Positions 46,624-59,207 are shown, counted from the first letter of the stretch. The stretch is 64,000 nt of DNA from Bidens hawaiensis (GCA_021521415.1 JAIQDT010001101.1:434001-498000); one strand, 5' to 3'. The notes: generated by a model not told the origin, from the letters alone. Made by a program: numbers and translations.

Positions 46624-49600
46624 ATGAACACGGACACGAACACGAAGACGATGAACAGAAACAAAGACAAACTGAACTCCGTCTTCTACGCACAGTCATA
46701 CCATCCGATTCAAGCCGGCAGCATCGACGGCACCGACATCCTGCCTCACGATAACGCCGTTTACAGAGCTCTGTTATGTTCTTCAGCCGGCCTTTGTATG
46801 TTAGTTAATTCAATTTTAATCTTCAATTTCATCTTATTGTTCACTGAAACCCTAATTTTGGTGCAGATGATCCACTGGGCGATCCGAATGTTATTGGAGA
46901 TGATCCTTATTGCACTCTTTTCGTTGGTCATTTATCACATTTCACTACCGAAGATACCCTCCGCAAGGTCTCATTTTCCCCTAATTATTATCATTCAATT
47001 GTATTTCAACACTTCATAATATATTTATTTTATCAACCTATAGGTTTTCGGTTAATCGGTTCAGTTAATTATCAAACCAAACTGGGCTAGAGTTTTTGCT
47101 TATAAATACATGAAATGGATGTATAACAGCTAGAAAGTCGCGTAATTGGTTTTCTGTTAATTTCGGTTCGGTTTCAGTGGTTATTGCTCATCACTACTTT
47201 TGATAATTGGAGTAAAGAACAAAGGGAACAATATTCAGAGAACAAATTAGTATTAATGTCAATGAAAAGTTTACCCTAGCTCATCAAGAACAAACATATG
47301 ATTAGGAACATCTAGGATATATGCAAGCTGAAAATAAGTTTGTTCTTGCTGTTCATATCAGAATCTACATTCAGTGGATGCTTCCATGTTGAGTAGCATT
47401 CTTGTTGTTTGTATGGAAATTTGTACGAAGCACTGAATAATTGCTGTTTTGTATCGTTTTGTAGGCTATGAGCAAATATGGGACAGTGAAGAACGCACGA
47501 TTGGTCCGCCATATTGGTAATGCATATATAATATGGTGTTTTCAGAGTGCTAACACAGGAGTTTGTCTGCAATTGTGTGTTCTAATGATAGACTAAATAA
47601 TGTTTACAGTTACCGGTGCCTCTCGAGGCTATGCTTTTGTTGAATATGAAAGTGAGAGAGATATGCAACGAGCATATGAGGTAATCAAATTGAAACACTT
47701 TTTTGTTGCTGCGTATGCAAAAACGTGTTTACCCTGTTTCTTCATGTGCAGAAAGCGCACCATTCGGTTATTGATGATTCTGAAATCATAGTTGATTATA
47801 ACCGCCAGCAACTGATGCCAGGATGGATTCCTAGAAGACTAGGTCATATATGTTTCCCCTCTTGTTGAATATTATTTTTAGATATGCTGCAATTAGTTGT
47901 TGAGACTCTTTTATATGTTTAGGAGGGGGTCTTGGCGGTAAAAAAGAATCAGGGCAGCTTCGTTTTGGTGGACGAGAAAGACCATTCCGTGCCCCATTGT
48001 ATGAATTCCCAACTCCTTTACATTAAAAATATACCTCGTGTGACTTTTAAAATTTGACCTGTTAGAGATGAAACTAACTTTTTTCCCTTGTTGATTTACT
48101 TGAAAAGGCGTCCGATTCCATTAGATGATTTGAAACGCCTTGGGATTCCGCCTCCCCCTGAAGGAAACTACATGTCACGATTTGAGGTATGTTTTCTTCA
48201 TTATTGCAAATCACATGAGTACGTTAACGTTAGCATGAAAATGGATAATACACTCTGCACCAATAATAGTTTTGACCCAAACTATGTGCCAACAAAATAC
48301 ATTATGTTACTTATTAGCAAAACATTATACATGATCTACCACTTTGCATATTTGGTGTTTTGAAATTGTGATGTGGTAGCCTTGGTTTATAAAGGTGTGC
48401 CTAAGGCGTGCCTCAAGCCTTGAGGTGGCGCCTCATGTAGGGGTGGGTGGAAACAAGCCGAGTGCGAGCTCGACTAGCTTCTTTTGACTTACTCGAGCTC
48501 GGTTTGTTTCAACTTTCAAGCTCTGTTTTTTAAAGCTCATGCTCGGCTCGTGAGTTGTTTTTTAAAGCTCGGGCCTGGCTCAAGCTTAGGCTTGTCTCGT
48601 TTATAATTCATATAAATTTTTAATTAGTTAATGAATTATAAACGAGACAAGCCTAAGCTTGAGCCAGGTTCGGGCTTTAAAAAACAACTCACGAGCCGAG
48701 CTTGAGCTTTAAAAAACAGAGCTTGAAACAAACCGAGCTCGAGTAACTCAAAAAGAGGCTAGTCGAGCTCGGACTCGGCTTGTTTACATCATCATGATTT
48801 TATATCTGCTAGACTCGTTGGTCGCGTTTATTAAACAAGCTAATTTTAAGGCTCGAGCTCGTTTAAACTCGGCTTGATTCGAGCCGATCTCGCGTAGATC
48901 ACGAGCTGGCTTGGCTCATTTACACCCCTGACCTCATGTACTTTTGGGTCAATGTTGGTCAAAATTAGGGTTTGTAGGAGACTAATATGTAAAAATAACC
49001 AAAGAGATGAAGAAATTATGAAAGATTTGCTTGATAAAAAGGTTCGTATGTAAAACACACGCGAGAAACACAACTTTTAAGTTGTAAATAAAACTTATTT
49101 GGTTGAACATAGAGCAACATCTAGTGTTTTTTTTTAAAATGCAAGGTGGCAGTTGACGTTCCCGTAACTTTGACAATCTTATAGATTTTTTCCGGCATAG
49201 TTTTTAATTTTGGTCACTTTTTCTTGACAAATCTTCATATAATTTTTTAAGATTCCATCACCACCCAGAAGAAAAAGAAGCTATGCAAATAAGGAAGACA
49301 AGCATAGCAGAAGCCATAGAAGATCAAGCAGCAGGGATCGCGCTTATGACGAAAGGCGATCTGCAGATGCTGAAGGTGGGTCCCGGAAGAGCCACCGGCA
49401 TGACAGAAGCTCCTATTATGGTGAACATGAAAGAAGGTCCAGTAGCCGTGACCATCGGTATGATGATAGGGAAGACAACTCAAGGGATCGTGCTTACAAT
49501 GAAAGCCGGGATCGCACTTATGACGAAAGGCGATCTGCTGATGCTGAGAGTGGGTCCCGGAAGAGCCACCGGCGTGACAGAAGCTACTATTACGATGAAC

Positions 49601-49785
49601 ATGAAAGAAGGTCCAGCAGCCGTGACCATCGATATGATGGCAGGGAAGGCAGCTCAAGGAAGAGAAGAGACTCCCATAGACACGACAGAACATCCACGAG
49701 ACATGATCGTGGTCATCATAGATCTGATACGAGGCGGTCTAGTGACAGAGAACAACGATCTCACAAGCGACATAGACACGAGTAA
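46624..49785 (+). CDS. SNRNP35: U11/U12 small nuclear ribonucleoprotein 35 kDa protein
   Basis: Component of the U11/U12 di-snRNP that recognises minor (U12-type) introns; nuclear. Eight exons: 46624-46795, 46867-46967, 47465-47516, 47610-47680, 47752-47842, 47923-47998, 48108-48186, 49252-49785. All introns are GT-AG and every junction keeps the phase, giving 391 codons plus stop. The N-terminal part has [15 protein letters not shown] typical of the family; the RRM runs from exon 2 to exon 5, with RNP2 CTLFVG and RNP1 RGYAFVEY; then [15 protein letters not shown] and [10 protein letters not shown]; the last exon is an Arg/Ser/Asp/His-rich tail. A second in-frame ATG at 46651 ([12 protein letters not shown]) fits the usual family start better, so 382 codons is equally likely. 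None of its own introns looks U12-type. Intron 7 (1,065 bp) carries a MITE. Confidence 0.92.
48438..48930. mobile_element. hAT-type MITE forming a long hairpin, in intron 7
   Basis: Ends TAGGGGTGGGTGG and, complemented, CAGGGGTGTAAATG. Flanks GCCTCATG (48430-48437) and ACCTCATG (48931-48938) are an 8-bp TSD with one change. Two arms of roughly 150 bases (48455-48612 and 48632-48790) are almost perfect inverted copies around an ~18-base A/T-rich loop, including GAATTATAAACGAGACAAGC and its complement. Transcribed in the intron, it would form a long stem. Confidence 0.88.
49337..49684 (+). repeat. In-frame 58-codon tandem duplication in RS-like tail
   Basis: The last exon has two near-identical 174-base units, beginning at ATCGCGCTTATGACGAAAGG (49337) and ATCGCACTTATGACGAAAGG (49511). 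Each encodes the pattern [17 protein letters not shown], then [14 protein letters not shown]. Period 174 is a multiple of three, so the frame is kept. Confidence 0.88.
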
Positions 49786-49802
49786 GCTTTGTTTTGTTTT
49801 GC

Positions 49803-49808
49803 AAATAA
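49803..49808 (+). terminator. Candidate polyadenylation signal
   Basis: AATAAA 18 bases after the stop codon of the U11/U12-35K gene. That is close to the stop, so a later site could be used instead. Confidence 0.4.
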
Positions 49809-50022
49809 AAGTCATGATTATATGTAACCAGTTAGGATACAAAGATATCTCAACTTTATTAATTCATTATATTTACAAGATGAGATTATATACAACATGA
49901 TCCATAATCTCCTGCAGACTTTGTTTCTTGTTCTGATAATTAAACCCTTTTAAAACCAATTTTTTTAAATAGTTTTTTTAATAATCAAAACTCCATATCC
50001 AGTTTTGTATAAGTAGTTGATA
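49809..50022. other. Convergent intergenic spacer
   Basis: About 0.2 kb of A/T-rich sequence between the 3' ends of two convergent genes; no other feature seen. Confidence 0.6.
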
Positions 50023-50632
50023 TCAGCTGCATAATTTGACTGTGCAAGCAACTGCTTGTGCCCAGAATTTCAATCTAGCTTTCACATCTTCAGGATCATC
50101 ACCTGCACATATTGAGTCAAAGTATAAGCTTACATATACACATGCAATGAAAGTTGTACTGTTTACATTGACCATAATTCTGGATATATCCTTAAAATCA
50201 AAATTCAAATTTTACTTTCAAAGACTCACCAGGAGTAGAAATCTTCCAATTAGCTTTTGAAGTCGGTGTCGGTGACTCCGGCGACTTCTGTTGCTCTCCA
50301 AGAAACTTCTGGCTCATGGAATAACACAATTCCAGGGCGGGCAAAGTGTTGCAGAGCTCCGGAATCTCATCATAACTGAAACCAAATCCTAAATCCAAAC
50401 ACCCTTTAAGCTCTTCAAGATCATCATCTGTTAAACTTTTAGCTCTCACAAGCTCATCTTCATCAGATGCCTCAACATACCCTTCAAGAAAGACTTGATT
50501 TTTCTTCCTCAAGGTTTGAGACTTTGGCCTTATGTTATCTTTCTTGAAGAACCCAGATCCGAATTGTTGATCAAATGACCCGATTGAAGATTGAGGATCT
50601 GGGTATTGAGAATCTTGAAATGGTGTTTCCAT
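50023..50632 (-). CDS. DUF1685 family protein
   Basis: Two exons on the minus strand: 50632-50230 and 50102-50023, joined across a GT-AG intron (donor GTGAGT at 50229, acceptor TGTGCAG ending at 50103), 160 codons plus stop. The family-defining part is in the middle, LTDDDLEELKGCLDLGFGF and YDEIPELCNTLPALELCYSM, and the end, GDDPEDVKARLKFWAQAVAC, continues it across the splice. Proteins of this family are small, plant-specific and of unknown function; no transmembrane segment or signal peptide is seen. An upstream in-frame ATG at 50710 would add 26 residues; the METPFQD start is preferred because the extra part looks like leader. It converges with the U11/U12-35K gene. Confidence 0.9.
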
Positions 50633-50710
50633 TTGTGTGGAGAAGAGAGTAGTTGCTTGGAAGATGGTGTGGGCTTTTAAAGATGACGAAGATGTTGGTA
50701 TGATGTGCAA

Positions 50711-52021
50711 GTAATTATCTCTGTTTATTATATATTTTTTTATTAAATAATAATTGAAGTGTAGAGTAGGGGTCTTAGATTCTTCTAGAGACTAATAACG
50801 GTATGACATATACATGGAAAATATACACGTTTAAACATGTTACAACATAACTTGATAACTAAATTACTTGTCTAACTATTTACTTTTCATATTATCTATC
50901 AATAATTATACAAGCAAAAATATCTTTGCATAACTTAACTTATAGTAGGCTATAGATGTTTCAATCATGGAAAGTTGATTTGATTATGTCGTTCTTTGTT
51001 GGTTTCTAATTGGATTTTGTTTTTCCTCTGTATTCGGCTATCTAGCTCCTTGTCGTTTTTTTGTAATAAAATCATTTCGTTCGAAAAAGGAACAAAAAGG
51101 TAGTCTATAGTCTAATACGTAGGGTTTTAAGGGTGAGATAAGAGCAAATATTTCCTCAATCTTCGAAGATACAAGAGCTCAAATAAGGACTTAAAAACTT
51201 TTTTCTTGACTTGACAAATATAATAGTTTAAAATTAAACTAATTTACATCGTGTGTTACAAAATACAACAAAGTACAATAAAATAAAAATTATTCTTGAA
51301 GGTTTCCAATACTCTATAGTCTCTTACAAGTTACAACAACTCGATGATGAAAATTACATTCTTTTTCTAGAGCAAGAACTTACACGGGACTCTTTAGCAC
51401 ATAAATTTATTAGCCTAATTGCAGGATGAAATATCTTACTGTTATTCAAATTACATAAATCATTGAACCTTTGTTTGTATGTATTATTCAAATTTGTTCT
51501 ATGTCCTCATGTCAATTGTCACATCATTGTCATCATTTGGCCCTACTAACACTAAACCATTCTTCCTCAAAATAATATTGTCCAGTTAAGAATTATAATT
51601 GGTAGATATTTAATAGCTACACGTTTTTAAATTTTGACAATTAAGAGAATTTTTTAAATGCGAATTGCTAAAAGAAAAACATAAGAAAATAAATAAGTAA
51701 ATAAATAAATAAATAGATTTATTGCTATATAATGGTATAGAAAATTAAAATATAACTTATATAAAATTGTATGAAATTCGGTATAAACTATAAGGCACCA
51801 TAAATTACATTTTAAATTGAATTTATAATAGTATATTTCAGTATAATTTAAATTGCAACCAAAGGATGAGTGACCTGATAAAAAGTTCACTAATACAATA
51901 AAAACATACATGTGATTTCTTTATGGGCAAAACGTACAATATTGATTGATATAAAATGCCGGCTCTTACAAGTAGAGATCATGTCTTTACTCACAATAAA
52001 CATGTAAACCTATATGGTAAA
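50711..52021. other. Intergenic region
   Basis: A/T-rich, no frame above background, no obvious transposon ends. It is the upstream flank of the DUF1685 gene. GTAAA at 52017-52021 is likely the left TSD of the Tat element. Confidence 0.6.
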
Positions 52022-52949
52022 TGAAGAGGTAGGTCCCAGCAGGGCTCAGTTGGTCCCGCATGACTCACCTTGAACAGGGATGCCTGCGCAAAGACCATCT
52101 ACTCCCGCAGGACCCACCATGCTCAGAGAAGCCTATGCGCAGTATGCAAGCTGCATACGCAGGGAAAAGCCTCCCAATGGTAAAGTAACCCGCCTGTTCC
52201 CGCAGTAGCGGATACAAGCCATCAGGGAAGGCTACCCGCACAGCATAGCTACACGCATAAGGCTTAACACTTACAAATTCAGTGTCACCTGAAAGAATGA
52301 GCAAAGGCGGGAGGGGGAAAACTCCCGCCAAAATGGGCCAGTCCGTATGATGGAGGATCTTTTGCGTGATACCTGACGAGGTAAAGACAAAAGATCTGAC
52401 CAAGAATGCGACAGCTCACTGACAGCAGCGTGGCAGACAGCACGCCACAGCACTGTGACCAATAGCCGCCGCCTGCCCACCAACTCCTGCCAGACCACGT
52501 GCCTAGCCTGCAGTTGGTAGAAGACGAAGAGTGCACGGCACGCCTGCTCTGTGTCAGCCGCTACCTATCCACCACTCACAGGTAGGGCACGTGCATAGGT
52601 TACAGTTGGTAGCGTGTTGGGCCGGCTAAACCCCTTGGAAACCCACCTTCGGCTATAAAAGACAGCAAATGGTATTATCATTTCATCATCTACTATCTCG
52701 TATAACTTACTTGATAACTGCTCTAATAGTATTCACATACTTTTATATTCAAAGAGCAATATAGACTGATTCTCACGCCGGAGGGTGGTCACAAGGAGGA
52801 ACCCCCCCCTTCTCAGTGACGAGCTTACGGTGTCTGTTTTGCAGGTTCCCTGAAGTACAACTTACTCTGCTGGACCTAACCTTCGTGGGAAACATTACTT
52901 AGCCCCCAGATTACCTATAATCTGCCCGGGGTCACTTAGTGTTTCTTCA
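52022..52949 (+). repeat. 5' LTR of Tat element
   Basis: 928 bp, TGAAGAGGTAGG...GTTTCTTCA. TATAAAA at 52654-52660. All translated frames that fall in both LTRs are the same in the two copies, so over the visible part they are identical or nearly so. Confidence 0.93.
52654..52660 (+). promoter_or_regulatory. LTR TATA box
   Basis: TATAAAA in CTTCGGCTATAAAAGACAGC; the probable core promoter for the genomic RNA. Confidence 0.65.
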
Positions 52950-52950
52950 T

Positions 52951-52965
52951 TGGCGCCATCCGTGC
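52951..52965 (+). other. Primer binding site
   Basis: TGGCGCCATCCGTGC starts one base after the LTR end. TGGCGCC is the usual beginning of Tat/Athila primer sites; the tRNA is not determined. Confidence 0.75.
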
Positions 52966-53012
52966 ATAAAGCTAGAACTACATCTTTCTCCAGTTTTTCA
53001 AAAACTTCCAAG

Positions 53013-56000
53013 ATGACTAGAGAAATTCCGGTAACCACAACCCCAGCCACTGGGGTAAACACCGGCAACACAATGTTTACAAACACTACCCCAGCCACCC
53101 AAGCTGGGGCAAGTGAAGTACATTTTACGAACACTACCCCAGTCACTCATGTAGGGGCAAGTGGAGTAAATATTCCACTGGGATTCACTGATACCCAGCT
53201 GGAAAAACGAACTCGAGCCCCTCGCCAAACACTTGATCAAGTGAAGGCATGGGCCGAGGCACGTCAACGAGAATTTCAGGCTGAGTTGGACGAACGCTTG
53301 CGTTCAGTCCAACAAGCTGAGGAATTCGGTAGTACTCGCCAGCACCTCAACATGAGTAGTGAGTACGAGCACTCGGACGACGAGAGGGAAGACTCCGACA
53401 CCGACGCGAACCCTCGCCATAAGGCGAAAGGGAAGCGTAAGGAAACGGATCCCCAGCCAAAAAGGAATTTCGGGGAAGCATTCCAACCAGTCACGGAAAA
53501 AAGCTCGCGTGACTTCTCCAAGGCCTTTAGACCTACTGCTACAAACGCAGGAAGGTCAAAATTTGCAAGGGACATTGCAGAAGCAATCGCCCCGAGGAGT
53601 GCCAAACAAATGTCCAACATTGGCACATACGATGGTCTATCCGACCCAGATGACCATCTGAACAGGTTCATTGCGGGGGCAACCGTCAGTAACTGGACGG
53701 AACCCACGTGGTGCTACATGTTCCAGATGACTCTGGTAGGAGCAGCCAGAGCATGGTTCGACCGTTTACCGGTCCACCACATTTATGACTGGGCAGACTT
53801 CCAGAACAAGTTCAGTCAACAGTTTAGTCAACAGAGGAAGCACACTGAGGAGCAGTGGACGATCCTCAACTGTGTGAGAGAAGAGGATGAATCCTTACTG
53901 GACTTCATCACCCGCTTCAACTCCAAGAAGCTGAGTCTGGGCAACATCAGCGAAGACCTCGTTCGCGCCGCTTTCATTCAGGGCGCTGAGTACCCAGAAC
54001 TTATCCGCACTCTGACGGGTAAAGACGGCATGCCATCCACATGGGATGCCATAATGACGGCAGCCAAGCGCTTCGCCGAAACGGAGAAACAGCTAGGAAG
54101 AGATCTCCCCCAGAATACAAACCTCTACACACAGAGGACAAGGGAGAACAATGTGAGAACCGCCCGGCTAAAAAAAAAGAGGCGGCAAGGTATTTGGCAG
54201 TCAAGGATAAACTTTGACACCCCCTCAAGCTCTCGCCCTCTGGTTGGCGGAAGGGACAACACGCACCCTTCGAACCGGAAAAACCGTTGGACGCCACTCA
54301 CCAAGAGCGTCACGGAGATATTTGCCACGGAAAAACTGCCATGGCCAAAAGCCCCAGCGATCCGACAGAAACCCAATGCGGATCAGAGCAAGTCTTGTGA
54401 CTTCCATGGGACAAAGGGCCATAGCACTGAGGAGTGCACATCCTTGAGGGACATCGTCGAGACATTCGTCAAGGATGGGAGGCTCGCACACCTCGTGGCA
54501 TCTATCAAGAAGGGAGGAAGGAACGACAACAGGTACAGGGGTAACGGACGAAAGCCCGTCGACATCAGCATCAACATGGTCCATGGTAAGGTCAGAGGAA
54601 GAAAGAGACCGATGACCGAACCATGCGCATGGAAGGAAGCAGAAGTGCGCTTCCCGCGAGTGCCGGGAGGCCCAAACAAAGAAGGCCCCATTATCATTAA
54701 AAGCCAGCTGGGGCACTACATCACCTCCCGCACCCTCGTTGACAATGGCGCATCGTCGACAGTGATGTACAGGCAGTTCTTCGACAAGCTCGATGATGAA
54801 GACAAGGAACGCCTGGAGACGGTCTACGCTTCAATGGAAGGGTTTGACGGCAGCATGAACACTCCCTTGGGCATCCTATCTTTCCCCGTCACTCTCACCG
54901 ATGGGAATTATTCACGCACGGAGGATGTGGATTTTGTTGTGATGAAAAAACCACATCATACGTATGACATCCTATTCGGGAGAGACGGGATGGCAAGATT
55001 CAACGCCGTGGTATCCTCAGTCCACGGCATGATGGGATGGCCAACAACTGAAGGCGTAGCGATGATCACGGGCATTCCCCAGGTATGCATCGCATCTGTC
55101 TCCTCTAAACCCAAACCGAAGATGGCCAAACAAACCATCACTGAACCTGAACAGTGGGCATTCAATGGGAAATATCCCGATCAGGCCGTTACCATTGGCC
55201 CGACAATTGTTGATCCAACACGCACCTTACTCAAGCGCTTACTGCAGCGAAACGCAGACATCTTCGCGTGGACACCAGCCGACATGACTGGTGTACCCCG
55301 GGGAAAGGCAGAGCATAAGCTCAAATGCGATCCGGCCGTTACGCCGATCGTACAAAAGCGCAGAGTAATGGGGCCCGAGCAAACCAACGCGTGCAGAACC
55401 CAAGTCAAGGAACTCCTTGATGCGGGCATCGTGCGCGTCAGCAAATATCAAACATGGGTTGCAAATCCCGTAATGGTACCGAAGAATAACAAACAATGGC
55501 GCATGTGCATAGATTTCAAAGATTTGAATAAAGCATGCCCCAAAGATTGTTATCCGTTGCCAGAAATTGATCTCAAGGTGGATTCGGTGGCACCATTTCG
55601 CCTTAAATGCTTCTTGGATGCGTATAAGGGGTACCATCAAATCCACATGGCTGTAGATGACCAGGACAAAACCGCCTTTCGGACGCCCGATGGCACATTT
55701 TGTTATAAAATGATGCCGTTCGGACTTAAGAACGCGGGGTCCACGTACCAACGACTAATGGACAAAGAGTTTCACGCCCAAATTGGGAGAAACTTGGAAG
55801 TCTATATGGATGATTTGGTCATCAAAAGCCCCGAGCCAGAGGTGATGTTGAAAGACATTGAGGAAACTTTCAACACGCTCAGAAAGATAAACATGAAGCT
55901 CAACCCGAGCAAGTGTTCATTTGGGGTGGAAGAAGGGAAGTTCTTAGGAGTCATTATTACTAAAGATGGCTTCAGAGCGAACCCTGAAAAGGTCGAAGCC

Positions 56001-58379
56001 ATTGTCAAAATGGAATCACCTACCACCATAAAACAGGCTCAAACACTTAATGGACGACTAGTCGCGCTTAACCGCTTTTTGGCAAACCATGCGGATAGGT
56101 CGTTCCCTTTTGTGTCAACGCTAAGAAATTGTTTAAAGAAAACGCACTTCCGCTGGACACCAGAAGCGGAAGCAGCTTTTCAGGAGATTCGATCACGCCT
56201 GATCGAACTCCCAACACTCACGGCACCACAAGCGGGGGAGGAGTTAATCTTATACCTCTCCGCAACAGATAGAGCAACCGGGGCAGTCCTGCTTGTAGAA
56301 CGAAAAGGCATCCAGATGCCAATCTATTATGTTAGCCGCGTGCTGGCAGACGCGGAAACCCGGTACTCTACCCTGGAAAAACTGGTCTTGGCACTTATAC
56401 ACGCTTCAGGCAGGTTGAGACGATATTTCCAGGGTCACCCAATCACTATTCTCACCAACTTCAAACTCTCAAATGTTCTAGGCAAACCCGAGTTATCGGG
56501 ACGTCTAGCCAAATGGGCAATTGAATTGGGAGAATATGCGATTCAATACAAGCCGAGACCAGCCATTAAAGGTCAGGTCCTGGCTGATTTTATTGCAGAA
56601 GTCCCCGCTTCACGGGAGAAAGAGTGCCAGGAGGAGGTTCAACCCTCCCCAGCACACGAAATCGATGAAGTCTGGCGACTCTACACTGATGGAGCAGCTA
56701 GTAACGAGGGTTCAGGCGCAGGGTTAAAATTAACAAATCCAGCAGGCCAGGAATATACTTATGCTATTCGGCTGGATTTTCCAAGTACGAATAACGAAGC
56801 TGAATATGAAGCATTCCTGGCCGGATTGAGGATTGCGCGAAAGATGGGTGTAAAAAATTTGGAAGCCCACGTAGATTCCATGCTAGTGGCAAACCAAATA
56901 AACGGGACGTACACGGCTGTGAACGACACAATGGCCCTGTACCTTGCCCAAGCCAAAGCCATCATGCGCGATTTTAATGATTGTAAAGTGATACACGTCA
57001 AGCGCAGCGAAAACAAATCTGCGGATGCGTTAAGCAAGCTTGCATCACTGGCCTTCACCCACTTGGGGAAGGACATCCGCGTGGAACTCCTCGAAACACC
57101 ATCAGTCCCGCACAAGGAAATTTGTGTCATCCAAACCGGTACAGAAACATGGATGACCCCAATAATAAAATACCTTGAAGCAGGAACGTTACCAGAGTCG
57201 AAGTCACAGGCAAGAAAACTACGCTGTAAAGCACTGAATTATCAGCTGGTCAATGACACCCTTTACAGACGTAACTTTCTTGGCCCATTGTTAAGATGCG
57301 TGGACAACCAAGATGCTGACTACCTCCTAAGGGAGGTTCACGAAGGCATCTGTGGAGTACACGCAGGCCCCCGCGCTGTGGTAGCCAAGCTAAACAACGC
57401 GGGATACTTCTGGCCGGGGATGCATATGGACGCGTTGGCATACATCAGAAAATGCAGATCTTGCCAGCTTTACGCACCCAACACGCATCGCCCGAAAAAT
57501 GAACTTGTTCCTGTCACTTCCTCGTGGCCATTTCAGAAGTGGGCCATTGACGTGACAGGCCCATTTCCAACAGCAGCTGGGAATGTTCAGTTCCTAGTGG
57601 TAGCCATTGACTACTTCACCAAATAGATAGAAGCGAAACCTTTAGCCCAAACAACCGCAAAGCATATCAAAAAATTTATTTGGGAATTTATTATTTGTCG
57701 TTTTGGACTTCCACAGAATTTGGTAAGCGACAATGGCACCAACTTTGCTGACAAGAAGCTACAGCATTGGCTGAAAGAACTTCAAATCACCCACACCTTT
57801 ACCTCAGTGGCACACCCGCAAGGTAACGGTGAGGTGGAAAGAGCAAATAAGAGCATCGTCGAAGGCATAAAGAGAAGACTCTTGGAACATAGATCCGGTT
57901 GGGTGGACGAGCTTCCACACGTCCTTTGGGCAAACAGAACGCTGAAGAAGACCAGTACGGGAGAAACCCCGTTCAGTCTCACTTATGGCACTGAAGCCAT
58001 GATCCCAGTCGAAATCGGTTTACCCTCACCAAGGGTCTTAATCCAACCAGAAGACAATGATGCGGAAAGACGGTTAGACCTTATGCTAACCGAAGAGCGC
58101 AGAGACTTAGCCGCCGTGCGTGAAGAAAACTACAAACGACAAATGCAAAAATACTACAACACGCGGGTAAAACTCTGCAACTTCAAGGAAGGAGACTACA
58201 TACTGCGTAACAACGAGGCTTCGAACCAACAACGCCCAGGAAAGTTGGCCCCGATTTGGGAAGGGCCATACATTATCAAAGAAGTTCTGGGAAAGGGCGC
58301 GTACCGGCTCGAAAGGCTCGATGGCACTCCCATCCCTAGAACATGGAATGGAGCTCAATTACGCAAATGTTATATGTAG
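53013..58379 (+). pseudogene. Tat gag-pol polyprotein, one nonsense codon in integrase
   Basis: One phase from ATG 53013 to TAG 58377-58379 (1,788 codons), broken only by TAG at 57624-57626 (position 1538), where relatives have Trp in DYFTKW. Domains: gag core ~196-358; zinc-knuckle-like CDFHGTKGHSTEEC from Cys462; protease VDNGASS with Asp577; RT with YMDD at 55803-55814 (~931); RNase H ~1065-1200; second archaeal-type RNase H from LYTDGAAS (Asp1226), with NNEAEYEA and NKSADALSKL; integrase zinc region ~1440-1490; core Asp1513, Asp1573 and Glu1609 (spacing D-35-E kept). The stop lies between the first and second Asp. Up to the stop, the product would still hold gag, protease, RT and both RNase H domains, so reverse transcription is plausible but integration would need another copy's integrase. 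Confidence 0.93.
57624..57626 (+). other. In-frame TAG in integrase core
   Basis: Reading ...TTC ACC AAA TAG ATA GAA GCG. A single G-to-A change from TGG explains it. Coding goes on in the same phase for another 251 codons without other lesions. Confidence 0.93.
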
Positions 58380-59207
58380 ATCAATTCCAACTTGTAAAGA
58401 AAAGGCCTAGAGCCACTTCTAATGGAAATGATTCTCCTTTCATGATGTATTAATAGCTTGTAACCTATGAACTTCCCTTACGGGAAGAAGTAGTTGCGTG
58501 TGGAAGGCGGCAATACCCGCATAAACACAACGCCAAAATGTTAAAAAGTTCTAAGAAAAACCTACACGCAGGTCAGATGTAGGTAAAGTTTAGCCATCCT
58601 TGTAAGTGCAAGTGACGGTCTTACCCGCACAATCACGAACAAGGAAGCCAAACTTAACTTACCGTCTACCACGTTAAAAGGTTAACTTATGAACACTTAA
58701 AAGGATAAGAAAAACCTACACGCAGGTCAGATATAGGTCTAAAGTTAAAGCCATCCTACTAAGTGCAAGTGACGGTTACACCCGCACAATCACGAAAGAG
58801 GAAGCGAAAACTTTAGTCCATTATCAACCACGTTCAAAGGTTTAACTTAATGCCTTAGAAATTTCGAAAAGGAAAACCTACACGCAGGTCAGATAGAGGG
58901 TAAAGATTAGCCATCCTACCAAGTGCAAGTGACGGTTTTACCCGCACAATCACGAAGGAGGAGGCGAAACTTTAACCCATCATCAACCACGTTCAAAGGT
59001 TCTTATTCTAAACACTTGGGAAATTGCTAATTTAAACTAAGTATGCAAGTCATAAGTTTATAAAGCAAAGAACCCAAGGAAATAACAATCTTATACGCAA
59101 AGAGATTAATATTTCACAATCAATTACAAGAATGGCTGGGTAACTACCCGCCTAAAAGAAATCTATACAAGGCTGTCTATCCTAGCAGGGGGAAGGGATC
59201 TTCAAGA
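58380..59207 (+). repeat. Pol-side spacer with three ~155-bp tandem repeats
   Basis: After the pol stop, units starting AAAACCTACACGCAGGTCAG lie at about 58557, 58711 and 58873 (spacing 154 and 162). Each holds GCCATCCT, AAGTGCAAGTGACGG, ACCCGCACAATCACGAA and a CCACGTTmAAAGGTT end. Non-coding. The antisense gene ends just to the right (59208). Confidence 0.85.

Noticed and set aside
46624..49785. U12-type intron in the U11/U12-35K gene
   Set aside because: No donor reads ATATCCTT or GTATCCTT; donors are GTATGT, GTCTCA, GTAATG, GTAATC, GTCATA, GTATGA and GTATGT.
49247..49900. 205-codon plus and 148-codon minus frames
   Set aside because: Shadows of the RS-like last exon of U11/U12-35K; the true phase is another one, fixed by the splice acceptor at 49251 and the family pattern.
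52065..52536. Minus-strand frames in the Tat LTR, identical at 63379-63850
   Set aside because: Lie in LTRs, overlap each other in different phases, no domain. Useful only as proof of LTR identity.
54225..55751. Minus-strand frames of 100-170 codons in the Tat polyprotein
   Set aside because: Mirror frames of the dense gag-pol coding sequence with no recognisable domains.
57624..57626. Programmed read-through of TAG in integrase
   Set aside because: Following bases ATAGAA do not match the CARYYA-type read-through context, and the place inside the integrase core is not where retroelements use recoding. A plain nonsense change is simpler.
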